Source of the DNA: Shinisaurus crocodilurus
Taxonomy: Eukaryota > Chordata > Lepidosauria > Squamata > Shinisauridae
Direction: 5' to 3'
NCBI GenBank assembly: GCA_021292165.1
Contig: CM037883.1
Coordinates: 5,806,934 to 5,870,933, forward strand
Length of the DNA: 64,000 nt
Made by a program: the position numbers and the translations under genes. Every line of letters begins with the position of its first letter. The first letter of the stretch is position 1. Shown in pieces: positions 9,730-20,985 of this stretch. The notes beneath the pieces were generated by a model. That model saw only the letters and a list, made by a program, of their open reading frames with translations. It was not told the origin of the DNA and ran no database searches.

Positions 9730-10299
9730 GTAAGTGGGTTTCTCTAAACAGCCATGATCCATGTTGTTTTTATCAAGTGTCCAAAACATTGAGCAGTCGC
9801 TGCGTCCGACTGAAGATGCAGGCTGCTGAAAGGGAACCGCTGTGGCATGCACCAAGGGCTGTGCAGAACCCTGATCCAAACATGGACTGACACAATCCAC
9901 TGGGAAGTTCTCCTGCATAAGCACTATTGTAATTAAGGGGAGCTGTGCAAACAGCATGGACGCCAGTAGCCCTTCGGGAAACTATATTTCCCAATTCTAC
10001 TGGCACCTAGCATGCTGCCAGCCACACAGTAGAGGGAGCAGGGGAAGAGTCTTCCCTCCCTCCCACTTATTGCCACCACCCAGTAAATGGGCGGGAAGGA
10101 GAGGAAAGTCGAGAAATTTTGGAAGATGGTTGGTGAGTGGGGCTGGTTAGGAAGGCAGGAGGGAAGAGATTTGGTGGGTGGGTGAGAGGGTGTGGAGTTA
10201 CGTTCTTCTTAGCTCAGATTAGAATCCAAGATGGAGAAGAATGGGGGGGGGCAGTCATAATACTTATCTCATATTTGACCTCTCTAGAGATGTGCAGGA
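9730..10299. other. Intron start after the transmembrane exon
   Basis: No repeat or gene recognised except a short G-run near 10245. Frames here are not supported as coding. Confidence 0.5.
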
Positions 10300-12415
10300 A
10301 TGAAAGACCTTCCATTAAAGACCTTCCATTCCACCACCTTCACTGCCCTCTATGGGAAAGAGCAAATGTTAGAGCAAACAATTCCCACAAGGAAAAAAGG
10401 CAGAGGACAACAGAAGAAGCCAGTGTGGCTTCACAAAAAATTCAGAGATGACCTGAGAACAAAAAAGGACACATATAGGATGTGAAAGGAAGGCCAGGCT
10501 ACAAGGGAAGAGTACAGGCAGGTAGCACAGAACTGCAGGAATAGTGTCAGGAAGGCTAAAGCTGAGAATGAGCTGAGGCTAGCCAGGGATGCTAAAAACA
10601 ACAAGAAAGCTTTCTTCAGATACGTGCATAGTAAAAGACAGAGGAAAGAAATGGTGGTCCAACTACGCAGTGAGGATGGCAAATTGATAACAGAAAGAAA
10701 AGGCAGAAGTGTTCAATTCCTACTTCGGCTCGGTCTTCTCCCAAAAGAGAGTTTATGCCCCCCCCCTGGCAAACCTGAAGTGCAGACTGAAGGGGCAGGA
10801 TTGCAGCTTGAGATTGATAGGCAAACGGTCAAGGAACACCTGATTACTTTGAACGAGTTTAAATCTCCAGGGCCTGATGAACTGCATCCTAGGGTAATAA
10901 AGGAACTGGCAGAAGAACTCTCAGAAGCACTGTCTATTATCTTTGAGAAATCATGGAGGACAGGTGAAGTGCCAGATGACTGGAGGAGGGCAAATGTTGT
11001 TCCTATCTTCAAAAAGGGCAAGAAGGAGGAACCTGGGAACTATAGACCAGTCAGTCTAACATCAATCCCTGGGAAAATTTTGGAGCAGATTATAAAGAAG
11101 TCAGTCTGTAAGCACCTTGAAAACAATGCAGTGATTACTAGAAGCCAGCATGGATTTGTCAAGAACAAATCCTGCCAGACTAATCTGTTCTCATTTTTTG
11201 ATCGGGTAACCTCCCTTGTGGACTGTGGGAATGCGGTGGACATAATATATCTGGACTTCAGCAAAGCTTTCGACAAAGTGCCTCATGATATCCTGATTAG
11301 CAAGCTAGCTAAAAGTGGGCTGGATGGAACAACTATCAGGTGGATCCACAATTGGCTACAGAATCGGACTCAAAGGGTGCTTATCAATGGTACCTTCTCA
11401 AACTGGGGAGAGGTAACGAGTGGGGTACCACAGGGCTCTGTCCTGGGCCCAGTGCTATTCAACATTTTTATTAATGACTTGGATGAGGAGGTGCAGGGAA
11501 TGCTTATCAAATTTGCAGATGACACAAAGTTGGGTGGAACAGCTAATACTCTGGAAGACAGAAACAAAATTCAAAGTGATCTCGATAGGCTGGAGGGCTG
11601 GGCCGAAAACAACAGAATGAAATTTAATAGGGATAAATGCCAAGTGCTGCACCTAGGGAGAGGAAACCAAATGCAGAGTTACAGAATGGGGGACACTTGG
11701 CTCAACAATACTACAAGTGAGAAGGATCTTGGAATTGTTGTAGATCACAAACTGAATATGAGCCAGCAATGCGATGTGGCTGCAAAGAAGGCAAATGCTC
11801 TTTTGGGCTGCATTAATAGAAGTATAGCTTCCAAATTGCTTGAAGTGATAATTCCCCTTTACTTGGCACTGGTTAGGCCTCATCTTGAGTACTGCGTCCA
11901 GTTCTGGGCTCCACACTTTAAGAAGGATGTAGACAAACTGGAGAGGGTTCAGAGGAAGGCAATAAAAAATGATAAAGGGACTGGAAACAAGGCCCTATGA
12001 GGAGAGACTGAAAGCACTGGGCATGTTTAGCCTTCAAAAGAGGAGACTGAGGGGAGATATGATCGCACTCTTCCAGTACTTGAAGGGATGTCACACAGAG
12101 GAGGGCCAGGATCTTTTCTCAATCATCCCAGTTTGCAGGACACGGAATAATGGGTTCAAGTTACAGGAACCCAGATTCCACCTGAACATCAGGAAAAAAA
12201 TCCTGACTGTTAGAGCAATAAGACAATGGAACCAATTACCTAGGGAAGTGGTGAGCTCTCCCACTCTGGAGGCATTCAAGGTGAAGCTGGACAGCCATCT
12301 GTCAGGGATGCTTTGACCTGGATTCCTGCATTGAGCAGGGGGTTGGACTCGATGGCCTTGTAGGCCCCTTCCAACTCTACTTTTCTATGATTCTATGATT
12401 CTGTGATTCAGGCAG
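10300..12415 (+). mobile_element. CR1 LINE, 5'-truncated, about 2.1 kb
   Basis: The element begins inside the ORF2 linker between endonuclease and reverse transcriptase (KKPVWLHKKFRDDLR at about 10411) and runs to the CR1 3' UTR and ATTCTATG tail near 12380-12410. The exact 5' end is uncertain, somewhere at 10300-10390. It has few disabling changes, so it is a relatively young copy. No target duplication is expected for CR1 and none was seen. Confidence 0.95.
10348..12316 (+). pseudogene. CR1 ORF2 remnant: reverse transcriptase and C-terminus
   Basis: The reverse transcriptase would copy CR1 RNA at its insertion site. Recognisable motifs include YLDFSKAFDKVPH (motif A, about 11249-11287), GVPQGSVLGP (motif B, about 11423) and FADDTKLGG (motif C, with the catalytic DD, about 11512). 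The frame is disabled at three places: a TGA stop at 10483-10485, a displaced stretch at about 10700-10760 where the alternative frame reads AEVFNSYFGSVFSQ, and an extra A in the run 11964-11969, after which the C-terminus continues in another frame to 12316. The endonuclease domain is absent. It cannot be autonomous as it stands. Confidence 0.92.
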
Positions 12416-12477
12416 GGTAGCATGGATGGGTGATCAGGCTCCATTTGACTGCCATTGCTACAGAAGGTAGGAAGGAG

Positions 12478-12850
12478 AGCCAGTGTGGTGTAGTGGTGAG
12501 AGTGTTGGACTGGGACTGGAGACTCGGGTTCAAGTCCCCACTCAGCCATGGAGCTGACTTCATGACTTTGGACCAGTCACTGACTCTCAGCCTAACCTAC
12601 CTCACAGGGTTGTTGTGAGGGTAAAGTGGAGGGGAGGAGGATCATGTATGCTGCCTTGGTCTCCGTGGAGGAAAAGGGGGGATCTAAAGGTAAAATCCAA
12701 GTTAGGTCCTAGTTAGAGTACACCCATTTAAATGAATGGGATTTAAGTTACTGATGACTAATTCATTTCAATGGGTCTACTCTAAGTAGGACCTATGTTG
12801 GATTTTACCCTAAATGTAACAAATAAATGAATAAGATAGTGGTTGCCAAT
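12478..12850 (+). mobile_element. Sauria-type tRNA-derived SINE with a MITE in its tail
   Basis: The head GAGCCAGTGTGGTGTAGTGG, box B-like GGGTTCAAGTCCC, and body CTACCTCACAGGGTTGTTGT are the squamate Sauria SINE. The tail AAATGTAACAAATAAATGAA appears only after 12809, because a palindromic MITE (12689-12809) split the tail from the body. Confidence 0.88.
12689..12809. mobile_element. Palindromic MITE inside the SINE tail, 121 bp
   Basis: Begins GGTAAAATCCAAGTTAGGTC and ends with the near reverse complement GACCTATGTTGGATTTTACC. The short direct repeat CTAAA flanks it. Its arms include TTCATTTCAATGGGT and ACCCATTTAAATGAAT. Confidence 0.8.
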
Positions 12851-13229
12851 GTGCCACTACATAATAGGCCTAGTTGGATGGCAGAGTGTGATATTTTTGT
12901 TTTAATCATCCAGTTGCTGCACAGCACTCCATTGTCAACCAGGATGGAAGGCATGGCCCGTCTCGTGGGGGTTAAAAAGCTGATTTCCTTCTGCTAACTG
13001 AACCGTGCCGGGATCCAGCCTTGCTCCATCCATCATATATCCTTGCTCTCATATTGAAATATGCCATCTTCAGCTAGAACCAGTAACAGCTCACTGGAAC
13101 ACCTTGTTTTTCTTCAACAAGAAGCGGAGGAAAATCAGTTCTCTAAATGAGAAAATAAATGTCGGCACCTTTCCTGAGTCTCCCCATAAGTCACAGCCAG
13201 ATCTCTTTGATGAAAATTAGGGAAATTAC

Positions 13230-13690
13230 CATAATTTGAAGAACATAAATGAACGAGCCACGTCTGATTGGCTGTTTAGTCTCACTCTGGTGCAAAGGAT
13301 TGATTGTTTTAAACTTGCTTCCTGTGATTTCTTCCCCTCCAACCACATTTTGTTGTTCATAGAAAATTGATGCTTCATAAGTATTCTATATTTTTGTCTT
13401 CACTACATTAACCATTTGATTTTTCATTTTCTCTGAATAATGGGAGCTTGCAAATGCCGTGAGAGCTACCAATCACAGCCTTATCTTTTTTCCAATAGAC
13501 CCACAGCTCTAGGAAGTGATATAAAAGATTGTGCCGATGCATTAAAATGGGCTGTGATGAATGGTTGCATTAAAGTATATGTTAAACATTCAGCCTGAAT
13601 ATACTACCTAATCATGCATTAATATGGACTAATAAAACCATGCATGCATGCAGTTTAATACAGTTTATTTGTTGTTTGCTTTATTAAAAG
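13230..13690. other. AT-rich, repeat-poor intron block; candidate conserved non-coding element
   Basis: No family seen elsewhere in the window occurs here. The block is AT-rich with TAAT-core motifs (AATCATGCATTAATATGGAC, ATGCATGCATGCAG) and CCAAT-type ATTGG sites, in the style of vertebrate enhancers bound by homeodomain factors. This is inference from composition only. An alternative is ordinary unique intron sequence. Confidence 0.35.
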
Positions 13691-13739
13691 GCTGCAGTCC
13701 TCCACCCAGCTGCAGGTGCTTCAGCCCTGATGTCCTTCA

Positions 13740-14240
13740 GAAGGGCCAGCCCTACCGTTAGGCAAAGTGAGGCCGCTGCCTCAGGTCGCAGATGCTAGGG
13801 GGCGGTGCTGAGGTGTTGGAGGGGAAAGTTATCTGCAGTGCTAGGGATGGGCAACACTGAGAAACTTGACCTGTTTGTGCTTGGCGGACTTTCAGCACCT
13901 CACCGACTCAGACCATGATTTGTGGATGGTGGGGGGGGAGTTAAAGCCAGGGAAATCTGCAAAAAATCCATCCGCGATTTGCGCGATTTGTGTAAATTCT
14001 GGCTGCAGTTTGCACATTTTGCAGCTAGAATTTATGCAAATTTCCCTGGCTTTTTTTTTTTTAAAAAAGAGAAGCAAATCACAGCCCACTTTCAAAGCAG
14101 AAGACCATGTGCTGGCTCAACTCACGTCCGAGTGAGTCAGCGCCAGGGCAGGTTGATGGGGCTGGAATCCGGTGCACCAAGCTAGGCCAATCTGCCAGAT
14201 TTTGACCCCCCCCCCAAACTGGATTCCTTGCACGTCCCTA
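13740..14240. repeat. Degenerate DNA-transposon relics with a long hairpin
   Basis: The left part GGGCCAGCCCTACCGTTAGG recalls the repeat at 499-560. From 13845, CTAGGGATGGGCAACACTG to CACGTCCCTAATCTG looks like one non-autonomous unit. Inside it, 13944-14055 forms an imperfect hairpin (AAAGCCAGGGAAAT with ATTTCCCTGGCTTT; AAATTCTGGCTGCAG with CTGCAGCTAGAATTT-like). Confidence 0.55.
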
Positions 14241-14489
14241 ATCTGTACCAAGCCCTCCAGTTCCTAAGACAGCCTGATGCCCCCAGGTGCATTGGAGGTC
14301 ACTGTCCCGGCACCAGCTGTTGAAGTAAGGTTGGGTTTTGTACATGGAATGGGGGAAGGCGCCACCTTGTCCTTTGCCCTTGGCAGCAAAACTTCTTCGG
14401 CCGACACTCCATTCAGCCAGATTCCCAAAGCCAATGCTCCTTTTCCTGCCTTGAATTTGTTTGCAGACATCATGTTGGAATCTGAATTT

Positions 14490-15230
14490 GTCATTTATTT
14501 ATTTCATTTATATCCCACCTTTGCTAAGTGGTGGAACACAAGGCCTAGAGCGTAACGAGGGTCCCGTATGGTCTCCCATCCATGCCCTGGCCGAGCCTAC
14601 TTAGATTCAGCAAGGTCGCTGTATCATGTACGGCTCCAGCACAAGCTCTCTTGCCGCCTGAGGCAAGAGAAAATAAGCACCACCACTGCCGCTGCCGTGT
14701 CATGGTGCTCCGCACTGCTGCCTCATGCCCCCACCCATTGCCACATTGTGTGCCCTCTCCCACCACATTGTACTCCTTCCCACCACATGCCGCCCCCTCC
14801 TACTGCCACATTGTGTGTCCCTTTCCACTGCCGCATCATGTGCCCCTTCCCTCTCATGGGAGCCACACAGCCACTTCTTCCAGCCACACGGCTCTCTGTA
14901 GAGCTGATCTGGTGGTGGCAAAGCTAAGGGGGCACAATGATGGAAACAGAAGGCAGGGTGGCAGCTCTGGAGAGCCCTGCCGGCCAATCTCCTAACGTGG
15001 GCAAATTCCATGGTGGGAGGTTGGTGGCAGGGCTCTCCAGAGCACCCACTGGAGATAGCAGGGCAGAAGTTGTGGGCCCTCCTGGCAAGGTTGGGGGGAG
15101 CAGTGCCAGTCGCCGGTCCTCCCACTACACTGCCTGCCTTGATGCAGGCGCCTCGCCCTTCTTCATGGGAGGGCCAGCCCTGATCATGTGTCTTCACTCA
15201 GACCATGCCCTAGGACCCTGATGGCCAGGA
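14490..15230. repeat. Degenerate repeats including a minisatellite-like block
   Basis: About 14736-14860 repeats the phrase CCACATTGTGTGCCCC in four or five diverged, irregularly spaced copies. The flanks (TCTCCAGAGCACCCACTGG, GGAGAGCCCTGCCGGCCAA) suggest a foldback. A LINE tail-like segment ATTTATTTCATTTATATCCC is at 14499. No coding support. Confidence 0.45.
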
Positions 15231-15431
15231 ATTGTGGGAGTTGTAGTTTTGGAGGGCACCAAACCAAAAAAATTGGAGGGCAAAACAAAACATTTGGAGA
15301 GCACCAGGTCACCTACCCACATGCTAAGGGGCCTCCCACAGTCATCATTCATTGTCCTGCTGCTACAAATGAAAATGTAAGATCTAGGTCTTTTTTCTTT
15401 TTAAAAAATTGATTTGTGATTTTATTTACAG

Positions 15432-15602
15432 ACAACAAGGAATACGATGCCTATCTCTCTTACACCAAAGTGGATCCAGACACATTAGACTGCGACAACA
15501 GTGAGGAAGAACAATTTGCCCTTGAAATCTTGCCAGATGTCCTGGAGAAGCATTACGGATACAAACTCTTCATTCCAGATAGGGACCTGATCCCTACTGG
15601 GA
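15432..15602 (+). CDS. IL1RAPL2: IL1RAPL2 exon: first part of TIR domain
   Basis: The acceptor TTTATTTACAG ends at 15431 and the donor GGGA/GTAAGT begins at 15603. The exon has 171 bp, 57 codons, phase 1 at both ends. It encodes TIR box 1 ([11 protein letters not shown]), the stretch [20 protein letters not shown] and box 2 ([15 protein letters not shown]). In remembered sequences the segment DTLDCDN distinguishes IL1RAPL2 from IL1RAPL1, which has a different run at that place. This is the main reason for the paralogue call. TIR domains of this family mediate intracellular signalling from a synaptic receptor. Confidence 0.97.
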
Positions 15603-17335
15603 GTAAGTACTGATCACCTTGGCCTTTGAGATTGCCCATCTGATGCCACTAAGGAGGTGAACCCTACTTCTTGAGTTCTCATGTCCTTTTTACGTGGCCA
15701 GTCTCAGAAATGAAATAACGTTCTGATTACTGTGAGGCAGGATTGGCAGGCTTTACAGAGGACTAGCTCAGCAAAGCTGCAACCCAGAAAAGAGGGTTAT
15801 GTGTGGGGCCAAGCAAAGGCTACTTTTTAACGAAGGAAATTCTGGAGAAGGCAATCTCATGGCAACTGGAAATCAGTGGTAAAGTCTAGCTTTGCCATTA
15901 TAACTCCTGTTTGAGGGGGGGGTTACATTTTACATATTTCTATCTTCTTTCTTATATGTTCCACAATTATGTTACACGAGAGAGTCAAAGCAGCCTTTTA
16001 GAACCAGCGTGTGGTTATGAGATCAGAAATATACCCGTGGACTTCTATCTTCCCTTCCCTCTCCTGTGCAAACTCATTTATGCCTCCTTTCCACAGTTTG
16101 TTTTACACACACACCCCAGGGTAGCATTATGTTTCCATCAGCGCTAACCATGGTTAACACACAGGCCAGGTTTTCTTCTCCAAACCAAAGCTTGAAACCA
16201 GGATTTTAAGTGTGTTCTCCAAATTGCAAAACGCTGGTGACAACTCAACCTGGTTAATCCTGATGCAAACATAATGCTATGCCACAATTTTGCAAATCAT
16301 GGAAGGTAGGGAGATTTTGCAAGGAAGAGGGGAGAAGTGAGTTATGGGAGGACAAGCAATATTTGAGCTTGCTTAAATTCTCCAAACATTACTTTGAAGC
16401 TTGTTTCAGCAAACACGTGTTTTTGCTTTTGTCATCATTCAAACAGCAAAAGTGTGCATTTTGAACAGGAAAAGTACATATTTCTGCATGTATTTTTCAA
16501 AAGTGCACAATTTTCCCCCATTAACTAAAGTACAAAAAGTGTATTTTGTTGTGAAAAATGTGCAATTCAAAGTGCACATTAAAAAATACACGTTTTTCAA
16601 ATGCAATCGCAAATTCAGGAATTTGCAAACATTTCTAAAGAAAACCATGTTTGCTCACATTTGCATTCAGAATTGCAAATGGGATATATCTGACGGATTT
16701 GTGAAAGAGAATCAAAATTCTCTTACAGAAGGGTGGAGAAGGGAAAAGAGATGTACACTCCTGAACTCCTAGCGTTAGGCGATAGGGAACATTACATCTG
16801 TACTAGGTCTATCACATAATATTTTTTTTAATGCAATTAAACATTACAAAGAATTAACAGGAGAAACCACTCGCTCACATTTGTTAACATTCCAGAATAG
16901 ATTTAACAACTTGGTCCCGGATTATAGTACTTCATGATTTGTTGTTAAGCCTTCCCTAAGTTTTATCAGGTGGATTAGCTTCATGATGTTGGCAGTATCT
17001 CTGAACCTAATTAACCCCGATGAATAAGTGTGTTCTTTTCTTCTCCAGAACTTTGCAATTAACGGTTTTGCCAAAGACCCCACACAGAAAACATGCTGTC
17101 TTTCTTTTCCATAGGACTCAAAATAAGTCAATAACAAAATTTCATGGACTGAGGGAAGGGAAACTGTTACAACATGTTACTGCTATGAATGGATGGGTCA
17201 GCCTATTTCCAGTCCATGACTGTTTTCAATGTGTTCATTTGTAAGTCCATTCCGTCCTGTTTCTGCATTGATCTGCAGTTTTCAAATACGCACAACAGAA
17301 ATTCGTATCAAAATACTTTAAAATCCATTTTCTCA
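15603..17335. other. Intron stretch; AT-rich TGCA-rich repeat at about 16260-16780
   Basis: Between 16260 and 16780 phrases such as AAAGTGTGCATTTTGAAC, AAGTGCACAATTTTC and AATGTGCAATTCAAAGTGCA recur irregularly. The same style occurs at 23250-23735, 36666-37079 and 58941-59250 (family F). The remainder, 15603-16260 and 16780-17335, shows no recognised element beyond the ACCATGGTTAA palindrome near 16148. Confidence 0.5.
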
Positions 17336-17950
17336 CAAAACACCAGGGATGTTGAAGAGTCCTTGGTCTCAAGTCACAAGTCGAGTCATGAGTCTTTGGA
17401 CCCGAGTCTCGAGTCCGAGTCCGAGTCCTTGGTCCAAAATGGTGACTCACGAGTCACGAGTCACGAGTCACTCCCAAAGCTGACTCCACGAGTCCCTATT
17501 AAAATCAATGGGGGGTTTTCCCAACAAAATAAGGCTACTTCAGATGTGTGGCTTAAATAAATTTTAGGCACAAGTGTGCCTTTTTATTTCAAAACTCTGC
17601 AACTGATTTTGACAAGAACAGACCAGGCAGACAAACCCAAGATAACCAGGCAGGCAGAGGAGGCAGGGGACCCCAAAGCAGGCAGGCAGAGGCAGCCAAA
17701 CCCAAAATGTCTGAAAGGTTGCATTTTAGGAAAATGATTTTAAAAAATAAAATCTTCGCCGGCGATCGCACTTCTCTCCACTCCTTCTGGCACAGCCCAG
17801 GGATGTTGAAGAGTCCTTGGTCTTGAGTCCTGAGTCGAGTCTCAAGTCCCATTAAAAATATTGGGATTCGAGTCCGAGTCGAGTCAGAGGGGGGACTCAG
17901 TCCGACTCACGAGTCAAGTCCTGGAGTCCGAGTCCCCATCCCTGCAGCAA
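17336..17950. repeat. GAGTC/GACTC-dense repeat with direct end copies
   Basis: Two blocks, 17344-17495 and 17796-17945, both open with GGGATGTTGAAGAGTCCTTG and are packed with GAGTC, GACTC and AGTCC at very short spacing. The second ends CGAGTCCCCATCCCTG, the reverse complement style of the opening. The 300 bases between them are ordinary. It may be one element with repetitive termini. I do not recognise a named family. Confidence 0.6.
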
Positions 17951-17999
17951 AACACACCATTTCTAAATGTTTTTTTCTCTCTCGAAATATGCATTTCTA

Positions 18000-18340
18000 A
18001 TTATGTCAGAGCTGGAGCTCCATGAACGGAGTGCCCTGCCACTCACCTCACAGCCAGCATGGAGAGAACCACACCGGCTGCTTCTCTGAGGTCATAAGAG
18101 TCAACCTCGGAAAAGGGGTTTAATGGGCATTCTGGGGGGCGGGGGCGAAAGGATACGACATATCCGGGTTGCACCTCAGCCTCCTTCCCTCCCCCTCCAA
18201 AGTGCCACAGTTAGGCAGCTGGAAACCGGCCCTCTAACAGCTTTGCAGTGCTGGGAGTACGGAGGTGACCTTCACCTCCGCACTCTTCCCACCCTGCGTA
18301 GGATGCTCATAATCCTCCAAGTTTGCAGGGTTATTATGGG
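18000..18340 (+). repeat. GC-rich dispersed repeat (family C), degenerate copy
   Basis: Contains GCCAGCATGGAGAGAACCAC, GGCATTCTGGGGGG, the eroded palindrome CAGTTAGGCAGCTGGAAACC and ATGCTCATAATCCTCCAAGT, in the order of the copy at 1543-1850. Confidence 0.55.
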
Positions 18341-18512
18341 CATAGATTTCAGAGATCATAGAGTTGGAAGGGGCCTACAAGGCCATCGAGTCCAAACCCC
18401 CCCCCCCCTGCTCAATGCAGGAAACTAGAGGAGGAGGGGGTCTCCCATCCAAGTAATCACCAGGCCTGACCCTGCTTAGCTTTCCACGCTCAGACAAGCT
18501 GAGCCAGCGTGA
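18341..18512 (-). mobile_element. 5S rRNA/CR1 chimeric SINE, reverse-strand copy
   Basis: Read on the reverse strand: CTTGTCTGAGCGTGGAAAGC, AAGCAGGGTCAGGCCTGG, TACTTGGATGGGAGACC (5S rRNA region with its internal promoter), then the linker CCTCCTCTAGTTT and a CR1 3' end (CATTGAGCAG...GGACTCGATGGCC). The junction is the same as at 48374, 53102 and 61273. The tail ends in a short ATCTATGA-like series. Confidence 0.85.
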
Positions 18513-19121
18513 GCCTGTATTGCAGCCTCATTGGATTGCACCCTAAAATGCTCTAAAAGAGGATGGAGAGGCAATATAGCATTTTGGCACTCCTCTTGCT
18601 CTGCTGGCAAGAGCCCAGCAGGGCACAGGACAAACAGAGACCTCCGATTTTGGAGGCCTCCGTCCTTTGGGCATCTAGTCCATAGGATTTCTTTCTAAGT
18701 GTGTTTAGGATGGCAGCCTCAAGCATTTAATAAGAGTGTGGATCCCGGAGTTCAATGGTAAGCTTGCAGGGCACGCAGGTCTTTGCAGGTCTTTAACCTT
18801 TCAATTTTGTGTAGCCCCCGCCCAGCTACTTAAAAAATCACAGTTAAAACAAACGTAAGGCGTAACGGTACACCATGCAAAGCCATTAGGAGAACAAATT
18901 TTGTATTTCATGTGCAGCTGCTGTTTTTTCCCCGGCTTAGTTTCAAGTTTTAAAAGGAGAGAATAGAATCAAAAGTGTTTGAAGTCACATCACAAGAAAT
19001 ATTGATGAAGGGAACAAATGCTTTAAATGAATTGGCTTCTTAGCAGGTGTCTCGATAGGCTCGATATAGGCAGAGTGGCGTTTTCTTTTCTGTCCACCTG
19101 TCATTCAGGCACTCCAACGAA

Positions 19122-19163
19122 TACTCCTCCTCCTCCTCCTCCTCCTCCTCCTCCTCCTCCTCC

Positions 19164-19200
<37 letters not shown>

Positions 19201-19201
19201 T
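19122..19201. repeat. (TCC)n then (TCA)n microsatellite
   Basis: About 14 TCC units followed by about 12 TCA units. The proline and histidine-rich frame across it is an artefact. Confidence 0.96.
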
Positions 19202-19499
19202 TCAGAAAGTCATTAACCTTCATCACATGCTACCTGAGGAAATCAGCTCTCTCACTGCTCAGCATTGAGTACCATCCTGTTTCTTTCCTTCCTTGCAACT
19301 GAAATGATTCAATATTTTGAAAGGACTTAATTCTTTCATGCGGAGCAGAAGAAGTGCTTAATCACCACCTAATGATGACAATGCAGCATATGAATTTGAA
19401 AGCAGACTGCTGATTTTGTTTTTAATCCCTTGGGTTTGCAGTAAATAGATCCCCCTACTTCTTGTGGGGAAATAAAAACTTTCAGTGCCTGAGATGCCC

Positions 19500-19975
19500 A
19501 CACAAAATTATGCATGGTGAAGAAAAAGTGGATAGAGGGGGACATCTTTCTCCCTCTCTCATAATACTAGAACCCAACAGGGTCATCCCATGAAGCTGAT
19601 TGGTGGGAGATTCAGGACAGATAAAAGGAAGTACTTCTTCACACAGTGCAGAACTGTAGAACTCACTTCCACAAGACGTAGTGATGGCCACCAATTTGGA
19701 GGGCTTTAAAAGAGGATTGGACAAATTCATGGAGGAGAAAGCTATCAATGGCTACTAGTCCTGCTTGGCTTTATGCCATCTCCAGTATCAGAGGTAGTAT
19801 GTCTATGTACACCAGTGCTGGGGAACATGGGCGGGAGGGTCCTGTTGCACTCATGTCCTGCTTTTGGGTTTCCCGGGGGCAGCTGGTTGGCTACTGTGTG
19901 AACAGAATGCTGGACTAGATGGACCCTTGGTCTGATAAGAGCCAGCATGGCTCTTCTTATGTTCCTTTGTTCTTA
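19500..19975 (+). mobile_element. CR1-like LINE 3' end
   Basis: The sense strand reads a CR1-like C-terminus: GAAGCTGATTGGTGGGAGAT, AGGAAGTACTTCTTCACACA, then a 3' UTR with GAACAGAATGCTGGACTAGA and CATGGCTCTTCTTATGTTC. Copies at 29850-30110 (+), 36487-37280 (-) and 42842-44140 (-) share this order. It is a subfamily distinct from the CR1 at 10300-12415. Confidence 0.75.
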
Positions 19976-20434
19976 ATTATTTATGGAGGACAGTCTATGA
20001 TTGGCCTTGAGCTGTGACAGCTGAATAGAACCTTGTTCTTCCAAGGCAATATATACCTCCTATTAACAGATGCTCAAGACAAACTATTGGGCCAGGGGTG
20101 ATAGGAGTTGTAATCCAATGTATCTGCACTAGGTTGGGGAAGGCAGTCCTATCCTTTAGTCCTGATGGATCACCACACCTGTATACAGATCTGGGGACTA
20201 CTGGTTCTAGCCTTGATATTCAGCCAGCACATTAACCTTATGAGGAGATCCATGTGCCAAAGCAAACTGTGGCTTTCATGGCCAAAAGTAGAGGGCATCG
20301 CTCAATGCTAAGCACAAATTTTGGCTGTCGAAGATCCCAGCTCCAATCACTGGCATCTCCAGTCAAAATTCCCCCTAAGATGAGACCTGCCAAATCAGAC
20401 CAAAGACCTTTCAGGGGTCTTCTTATGACCTCCT

Positions 20435-20602
20435 CTCAATGGAGATTCTGGAGATCTCAGCAAGTGAAAGTGATGGGGAAGACCCTCTGCCTGAGGCCCT
20501 GGAGATCTACTCACAGTTTGAGCTGACAATCCTGGGGTAGATGGACCTATAATCTGAGTATAAAGCAGCTTTGTATGTTTATATATATATATATATATAT
20601 AT
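20435..20602 (+). mobile_element. tRNA-headed SINE fragment with (TA)n tail
   Basis: AGACCCTCTGCCTGAGGCCC, TAGATGGACCTATAATCTGA and GTATAAAGCAGCTTTGTATG correspond to the body of the SINE at 38552-38757. It is followed by a TA repeat at 20578-20602. Confidence 0.65.
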
Positions 20603-20685
20603 ACTAGCTGTTGCCCACGGCTGCACTCGCGTGGCTTTTAGGATTTGGTACAATGGAAAAGATACAAATATGCCTCTGATTGAAA

Positions 20686-20776
20686 GTGTAACCCCTCCTC
20701 TAGTTTCCTGCATTGAGCAGGGGGTTGGACTCAATGGCCTTGTAGGCCCCTTCCAACTCTATAATCTAATCTATGA
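20686..20776 (+). mobile_element. 5S/CR1 SINE, 5'-truncated copy
   Basis: Starts at the linker ACCCCTCCTCTAGTTTCC and continues into the CR1-derived part and the tail CTATAATCTAATCTATGA. The 5S head is missing. The linker shows that it belongs to the chimeric SINE and not to CR1 itself. Confidence 0.8.
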
Positions 20777-20985
20777 AAAGTGGATTGGACAAATTCATGG
20801 AGGATAAGGCTATCAATGGCAACTAGTTCTGAACTCCAGAATCCATACACAAACTCCAGTACCCATACTCCATACACAAACTCCAGTATCAAAGGCAGTA
20901 TGCCTACATGCACCAACATGAGCAAGGGGGTGCCATTGTACTCATGTACTACTTGTGGGTTTCCCACAGGAAGCTGTCATAGAAT
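20777..20985 (+). mobile_element. CR1-like LINE 3' fragment
   Basis: GATTGGACAAATTCATGGAG and TATCAATGGCAACTAGTTCT match the 3' region at 19690-19770; a short local duplication of CTCCAGTACCCATAC-like phrases lies at about 20834-20890. Confidence 0.65.

Noticed and set aside
10624..12000. A 458-codon host gene
   Set aside because: It carries CR1 reverse transcriptase motifs and the CR1 3' tail; it is a LINE copy.
19027..19302. Proline/histidine-rich small protein
   Set aside because: A translation of the TCC and TCA microsatellite without support on either side.
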